From: Streptomyces actuosus
GTDB taxonomy: Bacteria > Actinomycetota > Actinomycetes > Streptomycetales > Streptomycetaceae
Reading direction: 5' to 3'
Length of the DNA stretch: 64,000 nt
NCBI RefSeq assembly: GCF_016921115.1
Contig: NZ_JAFFZS010000017.1
Coordinates: forward strand, 62,001-126,000
Within the stretch, counting starts at the first letter, position 1. Each line of letters starts with the position of its first letter. Positions 36,661-44,927 of the stretch are shown one piece after another. A program made the translations under genes and the position numbers. Below the pieces are notes generated by a model that saw nothing but the letters and a program-made list of their open reading frames with translations, was not told where the DNA came from and ran no database searches.

Positions 36661-37551
36661 TCAGCCCGCGCACCGGTGCTCCACCACCGTGTCCGCGAAC
36701 GCCCGGGCCGCCGGGCTCAGGGCGTCCCACCGCCGCACCGCCCACCCGACCGGCAGCGGACGCAGCGCCGGCAGCGGAATCATCCGCACCGTCCCGTCCC
36801 CCGGCTCCCGCACACCGGGGATCGCGGGCACCACCGCCCGCCCGACGCCCAGTTCGGCCAGCAGCAGGGCCGTGCCCCAGTCGGCGACACTCGTGTCCTG
36901 GTCGAGCCGCACGCCCGCGGCCAGGCACGCGTCCTCCAGATGCGCGGCGGAGGCCGAGTTCGGCGGCAGCCGTATCACCCGCAGCCCGCGCAGGTCCGCC
37001 GCGTCCACCCGCGTCCGCCCGGCCAGCGGGTCGTCCCGGTGCACCGCCAGCGTCCACGGCAGCTCCATCACCGCTCGCTGCTCGATGCCGCGCACCGGCG
37101 GCCGCAGCGTGATCCACGCCAGGTCCAGCGTGCCGTCGGCCAGTGCGTCGAAGCCGTCGCGGCCCGAACTGACCGTACGGAACTCCAGGCTGACCTCGGG
37201 GCAGCGGCGACGGAATGACACGACCGCGTCGGACATGAAGTGCCGCACCGTGGTCGGCCCGGTCGCCACCCGCACCTGACCGCTCTCGCCGGTCGCCAGG
37301 GACCGCAGCCGGCGCACCGCCAGATCGAGCGCGGAGATGCCTTCCGACGCCGCGTCCGCGAGAACCCGCCCGGCCTGGGTCGGCACGACGCCGCGCGGCT
37401 GCCGCTCCAGCAGCGCGACACCGGTCTCCCGCTCCAGCCGCTTGACGTGCTGGCTCACCGCGGACTGGGTGCAGCCCAGGTCGCGGGCCACCGCGCTGAG
37501 GTTGCCGGCACGGCACACGGCCACGAACACGCGCAGGTCGTCGAGGGTCAT
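36661..37551 (-). CDS. LysR-family transcriptional regulator
   Basis: This 296-residue protein has the LysR DNA-binding start MTLDDLRVFVAVCRAGNLSA and QSAVSQHVKRLERETGVALL, then a periplasmic-binding-like effector domain. ATG 37551 is taken; GTG 37560 would add three residues. It is divergent from the DUF6817 gene across about 160-210 nt, the usual LysR geometry for controlling its neighbour. Confidence 0.88.
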   Translation of the reverse strand: MTLDDLRVFVAVCRAGNLSAVARDLGCTQSAVSQHVKRLERETGVALLERQPRGVVPTQAGRVLADAASEGISALDLAVRRLRSLATGESGQVRVATGPTTVRHFMSDAVVSFRRRCPEVSLEFRTVSSGRDGFDALADGTLDLAWITLRPPVRGIEQRAVMELPWTLAVHRDDPLAGRTRVDAADLRGLRVIRLPPNSASAAHLEDACLAAGVRLDQDTSVADWGTALLLAELGVGRAVVPAIPGVREPGDGTVRMIPLPALRPLPVGWAVRRWDALSPAARAFADTVVEHRCAG

Positions 37552-37767
37552 GTCGGCCACCGTATGCCGATCAAAGGTCAGTCTTGGGTCGGATGACAAA
37601 ATCCAAGGATTGACTGGGACTCGGCTCCTCCGCGACGATCTCCATCGGGCCCAGGGCGGCAACCCGCTCCCGCCTCCGCGCCGACGTCCGGACCGGCCGG
37701 TGGAGGGGAGCGGGTGCCGACCCACCACGTTCGCGCCACCCGTGCCGCAGCAGAGGAGTCCCGCGCC

Positions 37768-38325
37768 GTGCCGACCCCGAACAGCACCGACCGCGCCCGG
37801 GCGCTCCTGAGGGACCTGGGGGCCGAGCGCATCCCCCACCCCGGCGGCACCCTCCTCGCCCACCTCGACCGGGTCCGCACCCGTCTCGCGCAGTGGGGCG
37901 CGAGACCCGACCTGCAGACGGCCGGCCTGTGCCATGCCTGCTACGGGACCGACGGCTTTCCCGAGGCACTGCTCCCGCTCGACCGCCGTGCCGAGCTGGC
38001 GGCGGTGATCGGCGAGGCGGCCGAGGAGATCGTCCGGCGCTACGCGGGGTGCGCGCGGGAGGCGACGTACGCCACCCTCGGCGGTCCGGACGTCCGCTTC
38101 CACGACCGCTTCACGGGCACGGCCGACACGCCCTCCCGCGCCGAGCTGAGCGACTTCGCCGAGCTCACCGCCGCGAACGAGATCGACCTCGCGGCCGGGA
38201 ACCCGGCCTTCCGCGACCGCCACGGACCCGGTCTGCTGGCCCTTTTCACCCGGCTGCGGCCCCTGCTGAGCGAGGCCGCGTGGGACGACTGCCGCACGGT
38301 CCTGGGTTCCGCAGGGCGACCCTGA
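37768..38325 (+). CDS. DUF6817-family protein
   Basis: With GTG 37768 (AGGAG 9 nt upstream) the protein is 185 residues; GTG 37714 with GGAGGGGA upstream would add 18. The core GGTLLAHLDRVRTRLAQWGA, then DLQTAGLCHACYGTDGFP, matches the DUF6817 pattern, which resembles HD-domain helices with conserved His and Asp. The function is unknown; it is probably cytoplasmic and metal-binding. Its stop codon falls exactly where similarity of the broken methyltransferase ends. Confidence 0.65.
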   Translation: MPTPNSTDRARALLRDLGAERIPHPGGTLLAHLDRVRTRLAQWGARPDLQTAGLCHACYGTDGFPEALLPLDRRAELAAVIGEAAEEIVRRYAGCAREATYATLGGPDVRFHDRFTGTADTPSRAELSDFAELTAANEIDLAAGNPAFRDRHGPGLLALFTRLRPLLSEAAWDDCRTVLGSAGRP

Positions 38326-38654
38326 ACCGCAGCCGGGAGTTCTCGCGCCGGGCGACCGCCAGCATGGCCTCCGACAGGTCCAGCCCGTACACCGGCAGGC
38401 CGAGCGAGGCGAGGTGCGCCGTGATCCGCCTCGGGGCCGCACCCCAGGTCGGCCACGGTGCCCCCGCCCTCGGCGGCGAGCCCGGCGAACACGGAGAGCA
38501 GCGCCCGGTCCAGGGGCCGGCCCTCCGGCGCCGCGCGGAACGGGTCGGCGTAGTCCTCGGCGACGGCGTCGTGGAAGAGGCGCGTGGACGCCAGGGCGTG
38601 GGTCGTGCGGGCGTCCCGGGCGGCGGGCACGGGCGGGTCGAGGGCATCGGTCAT
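38322..38654 (-). pseudogene. class I SAM-methyltransferase, frameshifted and truncated
   Basis: From ATG 38654 the protein reads DARTTHALASTRLFHDAVAE, LDRALLSVFAGLAAEGGG and VADLGCGP, the SAM-binding motif I. One extra base near 38428-38437 shifts the frame; the next frame continues RITAHLASLGLPVYGLDLSE, AMLAVARRENSRLRFR. Similarity then stops at the DUF6817 stop codon. Only about 110 of about 210 residues remain, lacking the core strands 4-7, so no active enzyme is made. Confidence 0.7.
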
Positions 38655-38722
38655 GGGCGGGACCCTTCGGCCCGCGACCGCGGCCCGTGAGGTCCCGGGG
38701 CCGCACGGGGGGCGGAAAGGGC

Positions 38723-38755
38723 AGGAGCCCCGTCGCCGAACGGCGCGGGGCTCCT
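38723..38755. terminator. bidirectional hairpin downstream of cspA
   Basis: AGGAGCCCC (38723-38731) pairs with GGGGCTCCT (38747-38755); CGCC/GGCG pair inside. It lies about 50 nt after the cspA stop on the minus strand. Confidence 0.6.
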
Positions 38756-38801
38756 TGGGTACTGCTCTCAGGCTGCGATCATGGAGTGATCGAGGCTGGG
38801 G

Positions 38802-39005
38802 TCAGACGGGGGTGACGTTCTCCGCCTGCGGGCCCTTCGGGCCCTGGGTCACGTCGAAGGAAACCTGCTGGTTCTCTTCGAGGGAGCGGAAACCCGAGGC
38901 GTTGATCGCGGAGTAGTGAACGAAGACGTCCGGGCCGCCGCCTTCCTGGGCGATGAAACCAAAGCCCTTTTCGGCGTTGAACCACTTAACGGTTCCGGTA
39001 GCCAT
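38802..39005 (-). CDS. cspA: cold-shock-domain protein
   Basis: This 67-residue single cold-shock domain binds RNA or single-stranded DNA as a chaperone. RNP1 KGFGFI (residues 13-18) and RNP2 VFVHY are intact, and the start MATGTVKWFNAEKGFGFI is typical. AAGGAGGG precedes the ATG. A leader of about 150 nt separates it from the predicted promoter, as is common for cold-shock genes. It is one of several csp copies expected in Streptomyces. Confidence 0.93.
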   Translation of the reverse strand: MATGTVKWFNAEKGFGFIAQEGGGPDVFVHYSAINASGFRSLEENQQVSFDVTQGPKGPQAENVTPV

Positions 39006-39165
39006 AAGCCCTCCTTGGGCTCAAAGGGTCGCCCTGCTCCAGAACCTGCAAGTGTGAAAACACGTCATGCTGCACAACTGCATTCTTCTGAAAACGACTA
39101 GAGCCCGCGGTCACATGCTCCGCAGGCTCTGTACTGCAAGGGAAACCAAACTGCAACTTGTGGCG

Positions 39166-39193
39166 AGCCTAGCACGCGGGGCGCCGGAAGCAA
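39166..39193 (-). promoter_or_regulatory. predicted cspA promoter
   Basis: On the minus strand TTGCTT (39193-39188), a 16-nt spacer and TAGGCT (39171-39166) resemble vegetative sigma boxes. The start would lie near 39160, giving a leader of about 155 nt. Confidence 0.4.
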
Positions 39194-39282
39194 TAGAGGT
39201 CAAGATCACTTCACCCGGATGTTTGATCGCGGCGCACCCGTTTGGCGGTGGGGGTGCCGGGAGCGGTCCGGGCGGGGAGGTC

Positions 39283-39288
39283 TAGTCT
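39283..39288 (+). promoter_or_regulatory. -10 hexamer TAGTCT for mqnA, likely leaderless
   Basis: TAGTCT ends 6 nt before GTG 39295, so the mRNA should start at the start codon. Confidence 0.5.
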
Positions 39289-39294
39289 CGCGAT

Positions 39295-40143
39295 GTGGAC
39301 CATTCTCGCACCCGGCCGCGTGTCGGCCACATCCAGTTCCTGAACTGCCTGCCCCTGTACTGGGGGCTCGCGAGAACCGGCACGCTCCTCGACTTCGAGC
39401 TCACCAAGGACACCCCGGAGAAGCTCAGCGAGCAGCTGGTGCGGGGAGACCTCGACATCGGCCCCGTCACCCTGGTCGAGTTCCTGAGGAACGCCGACCG
39501 GCTGGTCGCCTTCCCCGACATCGCCGTCGGCTGCGACGGCCCGGTGATGTCCTGCGTGATCGTCTCGCAGGTCCCCCTGGAGGACCTCGACGGCGCCCGC
39601 GTCGCCCTCGGCTCCACCTCGCGCACCTCCGTCCGCCTCGCCCAGCTGCTGCTGGCGGAACGCTTCGGCGTGCGGCCCGACTACTACACCTGCCCGCCCG
39701 ACCTCAGCCTGATGATGCAGGAGGCGGACGCCGCGGTGCTCATCGGGGACGCCGCCCTGCGGGCCAACCTGCTCGACGGGCCCCGCTACGGACTCGACGT
39801 GCACGACCTCGGGCAGCTGTGGAAGGAGTGGACCGGGCTGCCGTTCGTGTTCGCGGTGTGGGCCGCCCGGCGGGACTACCTGGAGCGCGAACCGGTCATC
39901 ACCCGCAGGGTCCACGAGGCCTTCCTCGCCTCCCGCAACCTCTCCCTGGAGGAGGTCGGCAAGGTCGCCGAGCAGGCCGCCCGCTGGGAGGCCTTCGACG
40001 AGGAGACCCTGGCCCAGTACTTCACCACCCTCGACTTCAGCTTCGGCCCGTCCCAGCTGGCCGCCGTCGCCGAGTTCGCGCGGCGGGTCGGCCCGACGAC
40101 CGGGTTCCCCGCCGACGTGCGGGTGGACCTGCTCAGCCCCTGA
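39295..40143 (+). CDS. mqnA: chorismate dehydratase MqnA
   Basis: This 282-residue enzyme catalyses the first step of the futalosine menaquinone route, chorismate to 3-[(1-carboxyvinyl)oxy]benzoate. The two-domain periplasmic-binding-like fold starts RVGHIQFLNCLPLYWGL, with the conserved N and C of the active-site region. DLDIGPVTLVEFLRNADRLV and LGSTSRTSVRLAQLLL follow. There is no signal peptide, as expected for the cytoplasmic enzyme. It is monocistronic or followed by the kinase gene after 136 nt with its own promoter. Confidence 0.93.
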   Translation: MDHSRTRPRVGHIQFLNCLPLYWGLARTGTLLDFELTKDTPEKLSEQLVRGDLDIGPVTLVEFLRNADRLVAFPDIAVGCDGPVMSCVIVSQVPLEDLDGARVALGSTSRTSVRLAQLLLAERFGVRPDYYTCPPDLSLMMQEADAAVLIGDAALRANLLDGPRYGLDVHDLGQLWKEWTGLPFVFAVWAARRDYLEREPVITRRVHEAFLASRNLSLEEVGKVAEQAARWEAFDEETLAQYFTTLDFSFGPSQLAAVAEFARRVGPTTGFPADVRVDLLSP

Positions 40144-40204
40144 GGACCCGCCGCGCGCGCCCGCGTCCCTCCGCTCCGCCCGTGAGTCGCGCCGTCGACG
40201 CCAC

Positions 40205-40210
40205 TACCCT
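40205..40210 (+). promoter_or_regulatory. candidate -10 (TACCCT) for the kinase gene
   Basis: TACCCT lies 69 nt before ATG 40280, implying a leader of about 60 nt. Confidence 0.35.
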
Positions 40211-40279
40211 GTGCAGGCAGTGACGCGCCCACGGGGGACGAGGCGTACGTCGACCGGCGTACGGGGGAGGGACCACGCC

Positions 40280-42130
40280 ATGCAGCCGCTCGCAGCCGAC
40301 GAACCCACCGTGATCGGCCCCTACCGGCTGCTCGGCCGGCTGGGCTCCGGCGGTATGGGCCGGGTGTACCTGGGCCGCAGCGCCGGCGGGCGCACGGTCG
40401 CCGTGAAGGCCGTCCACCCGCACTTCGCGCTCGACGAGGAGTTCCGCGCCCGCTTCCGCCGCGAGGTCGAGGCGGCCCGCCGGGTCGGCGGCGCCTGGAC
40501 CGCACCGGTGCTCGACGCCGACCCCGACGCCCCCGTGCCGTGGGCCGCCACCGCCTACGCGGCCGGGCCCTCGCTCGCGGCAGCGGTCGCCGGGCACGGT
40601 CCGCTGCCCACGGCCTGCGTACGGGCGCTGGGCGCGGGGCTCGCCGAGGCGCTCGTGGCCGTCCACGACCTGGGGCTGGTCCACCGGGACGTGAAGCCGT
40701 CCAACGTCCTGCTCACCCTCGACGGGCCCCTGCTGATCGACTTCGGCATCGCCCGTGCCACCGACGGCAGCGCTTCCCTGACCTCCACCGGCGTCTCCGT
40801 CGGCTCACCCGGCTACATGTCCCCCGAGCAGATCCTGGGGCACGGCGTCACGGGCGCGGCCGACGTCTTCTCCCTCGGCGCGGTCCTGACCTACGCCGCG
40901 ACCGGCACGCCGCCCTTCCCGGGGGACTCCTCCGCCGCCCTCCTCTACAAGGTCGTCCACGAGCCGCCCCGGTTCGGCGAGCTCGCCGGCGAGCTGAGGG
41001 AGCTCGCGGCGGACTGCCTCGCCAAGGACCCGGCGGCCCGCCCGGCACCGGCCGAGGTGGCCCGCAGGCTCGCCCCCGAGGGCGCGGCCCGCCTGGTCGC
41101 GGGCGGCTGGCTGCCGGGTGCCCTGGTGGAGCAGGTGAGCCGCAGCGCCGTGCAACTGCTGAACCTGGAGGCGGCGGCCGGCCCCGGGCAGGGCCCGGAC
41201 CGGACGTCCGGGCCCGTCGGGTTCGGCGACCTGGTGGCGGAGACCGCGGAACGGCCGGGCGGGACCGGACCCACCGCAGGCACCCGCCCCGCCGGAACAG
41301 CCGGCGGGACGGAGGCGTCGCGTTCCGCGCCCGTCGGCGCCGCCGGGTTCGGTCCGCCGCCCGTCATGTCGCCCCACTCCACCGAACGCGGCCCGTCGGC
41401 GGCCACCGCGCCCCCGCCGGGCGACGCCGTGCCGCCCGCGTCCGCCGTGCCTCCGCCCGGCGGCGCGGTGCCGCCCGCCGCATCCGGCGCGCGGGACACC
41501 GTCGTACCGCCCCGGGCTCCGGGGCGGCTCTCGGTCAGCGTGGCCGCCGACTCGACACCGGGCGAGGGCGGCCGGGGCCGGCGGCTGAGCTGCGCGGTGG
41601 CCCTCGCCGTCGCCGGGGTGCTCGCGGCCGTGACGGTCGGCTCGGTGTTCGTCCTGGACCTGCTGCCCGGTGGCGGGGACACAGGTGGCAGCAACGCCGG
41701 GGCCACACCGCCGGACAGCGCCTCGCGCGACACGTCGAGCGGCCCGTCGACCGGCGCGTCCGGCGTGGCGGGCGCCGTCCCCACCCGCTACCTCGGGACC
41801 TGGCAGGGGCAGGGCACCGGGCTGGGCGGCGCGCTGCCCATGGGCACCTTCCGGGTGACCGTCCGGCAGGCGGCCGTGGGCGGGAAGGTGGGCGAGGTGC
41901 GCAACACCGACCAACTCGGGGGCGTCTGCACCGACATCCTCACGCTGCGGCAGGTGACGAAGACCGAACTCGTCGTGTCGTCCGTCGGGGCCGACACCAA
42001 CCACGCCGGATGCGACCGCGGACGCAGCACCGTCCACCTCGTGCCGGAGGGCGGCGACCTCGTCTACCGGTCGGAGAGCTCGGCGTCGGGGAACCCCGTC
42101 GCGCGGATGTCGAAGATCGAAGAGGGGTAG
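40280..42130 (+). CDS. transmembrane serine/threonine protein kinase
   Basis: This 616-residue protein has a Hanks-type kinase domain at about 15-275: glycine loop GSGGMGRVY (22-30), Lys43, HRDVKPSN, DFG in LIDFGIA, and GSPGYMSPEQ in the activation loop. A Pro/Ala-rich linker leads to one membrane helix (438-462). The extracellular part (about 155 residues) holds a compact beta-rich domain with two cysteines in VCTDIL and AGCDRG, and no PASTA repeats. It should sense an external signal. It sits between mqnA and a prepilin peptidase gene. Confidence 0.9.
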   Translation: MQPLAADEPTVIGPYRLLGRLGSGGMGRVYLGRSAGGRTVAVKAVHPHFALDEEFRARFRREVEAARRVGGAWTAPVLDADPDAPVPWAATAYAAGPSLAAAVAGHGPLPTACVRALGAGLAEALVAVHDLGLVHRDVKPSNVLLTLDGPLLIDFGIARATDGSASLTSTGVSVGSPGYMSPEQILGHGVTGAADVFSLGAVLTYAATGTPPFPGDSSAALLYKVVHEPPRFGELAGELRELAADCLAKDPAARPAPAEVARRLAPEGAARLVAGGWLPGALVEQVSRSAVQLLNLEAAAGPGQGPDRTSGPVGFGDLVAETAERPGGTGPTAGTRPAGTAGGTEASRSAPVGAAGFGPPPVMSPHSTERGPSAATAPPPGDAVPPASAVPPPGGAVPPAASGARDTVVPPRAPGRLSVSVAADSTPGEGGRGRRLSCAVALAVAGVLAAVTVGSVFVLDLLPGGGDTGGSNAGATPPDSASRDTSSGPSTGASGVAGAVPTRYLGTWQGQGTGLGGALPMGTFRVTVRQAAVGGKVGEVRNTDQLGGVCTDILTLRQVTKTELVVSSVGADTNHAGCDRGRSTVHLVPEGGDLVYRSESSASGNPVARMSKIEEG

Positions 42131-42229
42131 GTCTGCCGCAGGGGCGACCGGCCCGACCGGGACGGCCCGGGTGCGGGACAGCCCGGATGCCGAGGGGCAG
42201 AGGGCAGAGGGCGGGGGGACGGGGGACGA

Positions 42230-42964
42230 ATGGACGATCTGGCCGTGATCGCCGTGGCCGCGGCCTGGGGAGCGGTCGCGGGCGGCCTGCTGCCGCGGGC
42301 CGTCCACCGCTTCTCCGTGCCCGCCGAGGAGGACTGGCGGGCCGCCTGCCCGTCCGGCCACCCGGTCCCGGGATGGCTCGGCCGGGCACGATGCGCACAG
42401 TGCCCCGCGGCGGATGCCCGGTACGGCCCCGGCACCCCGGCCCTGCTCCTCGTGACCGCCCTCGTCTGCGCCGCCCTCGCCGGTGCCACCGGCACCCGGC
42501 CGGAACTGGCGGCCTGGCTGCTGCTCGCACCCGTCGGGGTCCTGCTGACCGCCGTGGACATGCGGGTGCGCAGGCTGCCCGACGTGCTGACCCTGCCCCT
42601 GGCCGCCGCCGCACTCGGCCTGCTCGGCCTCGCCGCGCTGCTGCCCGAGCACGCCGGCAACTGGCCGACCGCCCTCTACGGCGCGCTCGCCCTGGGCGCC
42701 GGCTACCTCCTGCTGTTCCGCATCAACCCGGGCGGCATGGGCTTCGGCGACGTGAAGCTGGCGCTCGGCGCGGGAGCGGTCCTCGGCTGGTACGGCTGGG
42801 GGACGGTGCTGCTCGGCACCTTCGCCGCCTTCCTCCTCGGGGCGTTGTTCGGGGGCGTGCTCGTCCTCGCGGGGCGGGCCGGACGCCGCACGGCGATCCC
42901 GTTCGGCCCGTTCATGGCCGCCGGGGCGCTCGCGGGGGTGCTGGTGGGCGCGTACAGCGCGTGA
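42230..42964 (+). CDS. A24-family prepilin peptidase
   Basis: This 244-residue membrane aspartic peptidase cleaves (and possibly methylates) type IV prepilin-like signal peptides. The two catalytic aspartates are Asp110 in TAVDMRVRRLPD and Asp174 in GMGFGDVKLA (GxGD). The N-terminal region retains CAQC but not the full two-CxxC zinc motif. No pilin genes lie nearby. It follows the kinase gene by about 100 nt. Confidence 0.88.
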   Translation: MDDLAVIAVAAAWGAVAGGLLPRAVHRFSVPAEEDWRAACPSGHPVPGWLGRARCAQCPAADARYGPGTPALLLVTALVCAALAGATGTRPELAAWLLLAPVGVLLTAVDMRVRRLPDVLTLPLAAAALGLLGLAALLPEHAGNWPTALYGALALGAGYLLLFRINPGGMGFGDVKLALGAGAVLGWYGWGTVLLGTFAAFLLGALFGGVLVLAGRAGRRTAIPFGPFMAAGALAGVLVGAYSA

Positions 42965-43045
42965 CTCGGCCTGGAGCGGGTGCGGCGAAACGCCTGGCGT
43001 AGGCTGGTTCGGTCCGTCCACACCCCTTGACGAAAGGGACGCCCG

Positions 43046-44245
43046 GTGACCGAGAAGGCCGACCTCCAGTCCGTGCTCGACCGTGCCGCCGCCGGTGGGC
43101 GGATCAGCCCCGAGGAGGCGCTCGACCTCTACCGCGACGCCCCGCTGCACGCGCTGGGCGCCGCCGCGGACGCCGTGCGCCGCCGCCGGTACGCGGGGAC
43201 CGAGCACATCGCGACGTACATCATCGAGCGGAACATCAACTACACCAACGTGTGCGTCACGGCGTGCAGGTTCTGCGCCTTCTACGCCGCCCCGAAGGAC
43301 ACGGGCAAGGGCTGGACCCGCGATCTCGACGACATCCTGCGCCGGTGCGCCGAGACCGTCGAACTGGGCGGCACCCAGATCATGTTCCAGGGCGGCCACC
43401 ACCCGGACTACGGCGTCGAGTACTACGAGAAGCACTTCCGGGCCATCAAGGACGCCTTCCCGCAGCTCGTCATCCACAGCCTGGGGGCGAGCGAGGTCGA
43501 GCACATGGCCCGCATCTCCGGGGTCACCGTCGAGGAGGCCATCACCCGGATCCACGAGGCCGGTCTGGACTCGTTCGCCGGCGCCGGCGCGGAACTCCTG
43601 CCCGAGCGGCCCCGCAAGGCGATCGCCCCGCTGAAGGAGTCCGGCGAGCGCTGGCTGGAGATCATGGAGATCGCGCACCGGCTGGGCGTGGAGTCCACCT
43701 CCACCATGCTCATGGGCACCGGCGAGACCAACGCCGAGCGCATCGAGCACCTGCGGATGATCCGCGACGTCCAGGACCGCACGGGCGGCTTCCGGGCCTT
43801 CATCCCGTACACCTACCAGCCCGAGAACAACCATCTGAAGGGCCGCACCCAGGCCACGATGTTCGAGTACCTGCGGATGATCGCGATCGCCCGCCTCTTC
43901 CTCGACAACACGGCGCACATCCAGGGCTCCTGGCTCACCACCGGCAAGGAGATCGGCCAGCTGTCCCTGCACTACGGCGCGGACGACCTCGGCTCGATCA
44001 TGCTGGAGGAGAACGTGGTGTCGTCGGCCGGTGCCAAGCACCGCTCCAACCGGCTGGAGATCATCGACCTGATCCGGAGGGCCGGCCGCGTCCCCGCGCA
44101 GCGCTCCACGACGTACGAGCACCTCGTCGTCCACGACGACCCGGCGAACGACCCCGTCGACGACCGCGTCGTCTCCCACATCTCCTCGACGGCCATCGAG
44201 GGCGGCACGGCTCATCCGGAGCTGAAGCTGCTGGCGTCCAACTGA
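43046..44245 (+). CDS. mqnC: cyclic dehypoxanthinyl futalosine synthase MqnC (radical SAM)
   Basis: This 399-residue enzyme cyclises dehypoxanthinyl futalosine. The radical-SAM motif CVTACRFC (Cys70, Cys74, Cys77) follows IIERNINYTNVC. MFQGGHHPDYGVEYYE and YTYQPENNHLKGRTQATMFE are typical MqnC segments. GTG 43046 has GAAAGGGA upstream. In S. coelicolor the kinase/peptidase pair and mqnC are, as I recall, separated by about 40 genes; here they are adjacent. Confidence 0.94.
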   Translation: MTEKADLQSVLDRAAAGGRISPEEALDLYRDAPLHALGAAADAVRRRRYAGTEHIATYIIERNINYTNVCVTACRFCAFYAAPKDTGKGWTRDLDDILRRCAETVELGGTQIMFQGGHHPDYGVEYYEKHFRAIKDAFPQLVIHSLGASEVEHMARISGVTVEEAITRIHEAGLDSFAGAGAELLPERPRKAIAPLKESGERWLEIMEIAHRLGVESTSTMLMGTGETNAERIEHLRMIRDVQDRTGGFRAFIPYTYQPENNHLKGRTQATMFEYLRMIAIARLFLDNTAHIQGSWLTTGKEIGQLSLHYGADDLGSIMLEENVVSSAGAKHRSNRLEIIDLIRRAGRVPAQRSTTYEHLVVHDDPANDPVDDRVVSHISSTAIEGGTAHPELKLLASN

Positions 44246-44262
44246 CCTCTCCGGGATTCGGG

Positions 44263-44709
44263 TTGGAGACCATTCACACTGCGGACCAGATGTACTCCCG
44301 CTGGGATCTGGCACCGGTCGGCGCCGGTGCCGTGGTCGTGGCGCGGGACCGGGTCGTGGCCCTCGGCGCCTTCGCGGACCTGCGCGAGCGGTGGCCGACG
44401 GCACGGGTGCGCACGTGGCCCGGTGCGCTGGGCCCGGGGCGGGTCCACGACGGGCCGCTCCCGGACGCGCCGACCCCCCGGGAACGCGTCCACGCGGTAC
44501 TGAAGACGGGTGCGACGGCGGTCGTCGAGGAGCACCTCGACGCGCCCGGACTCCGGGCCGCCGCCGAGCGGAACGACCTGCTGGTCCTCCCACACGCCCG
44601 GCCGTCCCTCATCACCGACGCGGGCCGCGCCGACCTCGCCGTCCTCGACGCCGACGGCGCCTGCATCGCCACGGTCTGCGCCGGGCGCCTGGTCCACCGG
44701 CGCCGCTGA
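44263..44709 (+). CDS. imidazolonepropionase-like domain protein, lacking the amidohydrolase core
   Basis: With TTG 44263 the protein is 148 residues and begins METIHTADQMYSRWD; ATG 44290 is the alternative. It carries the composite beta-sandwich halves of amidohydrolases (AVVVARDRVVALGAFADLRE at the start, ADLAVLDADGACIATVCAGR at the end) but no metal-binding HxH barrel. Enzyme activity is therefore unlikely. It follows mqnC by 17 nt and precedes menG; the related streptomycete family keeps this place. Role unknown. Confidence 0.6.
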   Translation: METIHTADQMYSRWDLAPVGAGAVVVARDRVVALGAFADLRERWPTARVRTWPGALGPGRVHDGPLPDAPTPRERVHAVLKTGATAVVEEHLDAPGLRAAAERNDLLVLPHARPSLITDAGRADLAVLDADGACIATVCAGRLVHRRR

Positions 44710-44915
44710 GGGGCCGTCGGCCCGCACCTCACCCGCCCGTCGGCCGGCACCGTCTCCCGTCGGCTCCGGCGGAGTGGCCGTGGCCCGCTCGGCCCGGTCC
44801 CACACCGCCGGTTCCCGCTCGGCCTCGTCCCGCCCGCCGGGCCCGTGCCGCCGTGCGGACGGGTGGGCGCGGCCGGGAGGAGGAAGCCGGCGCCCGCCCC
44901 TGCCGAACGCCCTGC

Positions 44916-44921
44916 AAGAAT
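44916..44921 (+). promoter_or_regulatory. -10 hexamer AAGAAT for menG, likely leaderless
   Basis: AAGAAT ends 6 nt before GTG 44928. The 200-nt gap before it (44710-44915) holds no gene. Confidence 0.4.
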
Positions 44922-44927
44922 GGCGGC

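Noticed and set aside
40805..44593. A minus-strand open frame of more than 1200 codons
   Set aside because: It lies antisense to the kinase, prepilin peptidase and mqnC, is Arg/Gly/Pro-rich, and exists only because stop codons are rare in this high-GC DNA.
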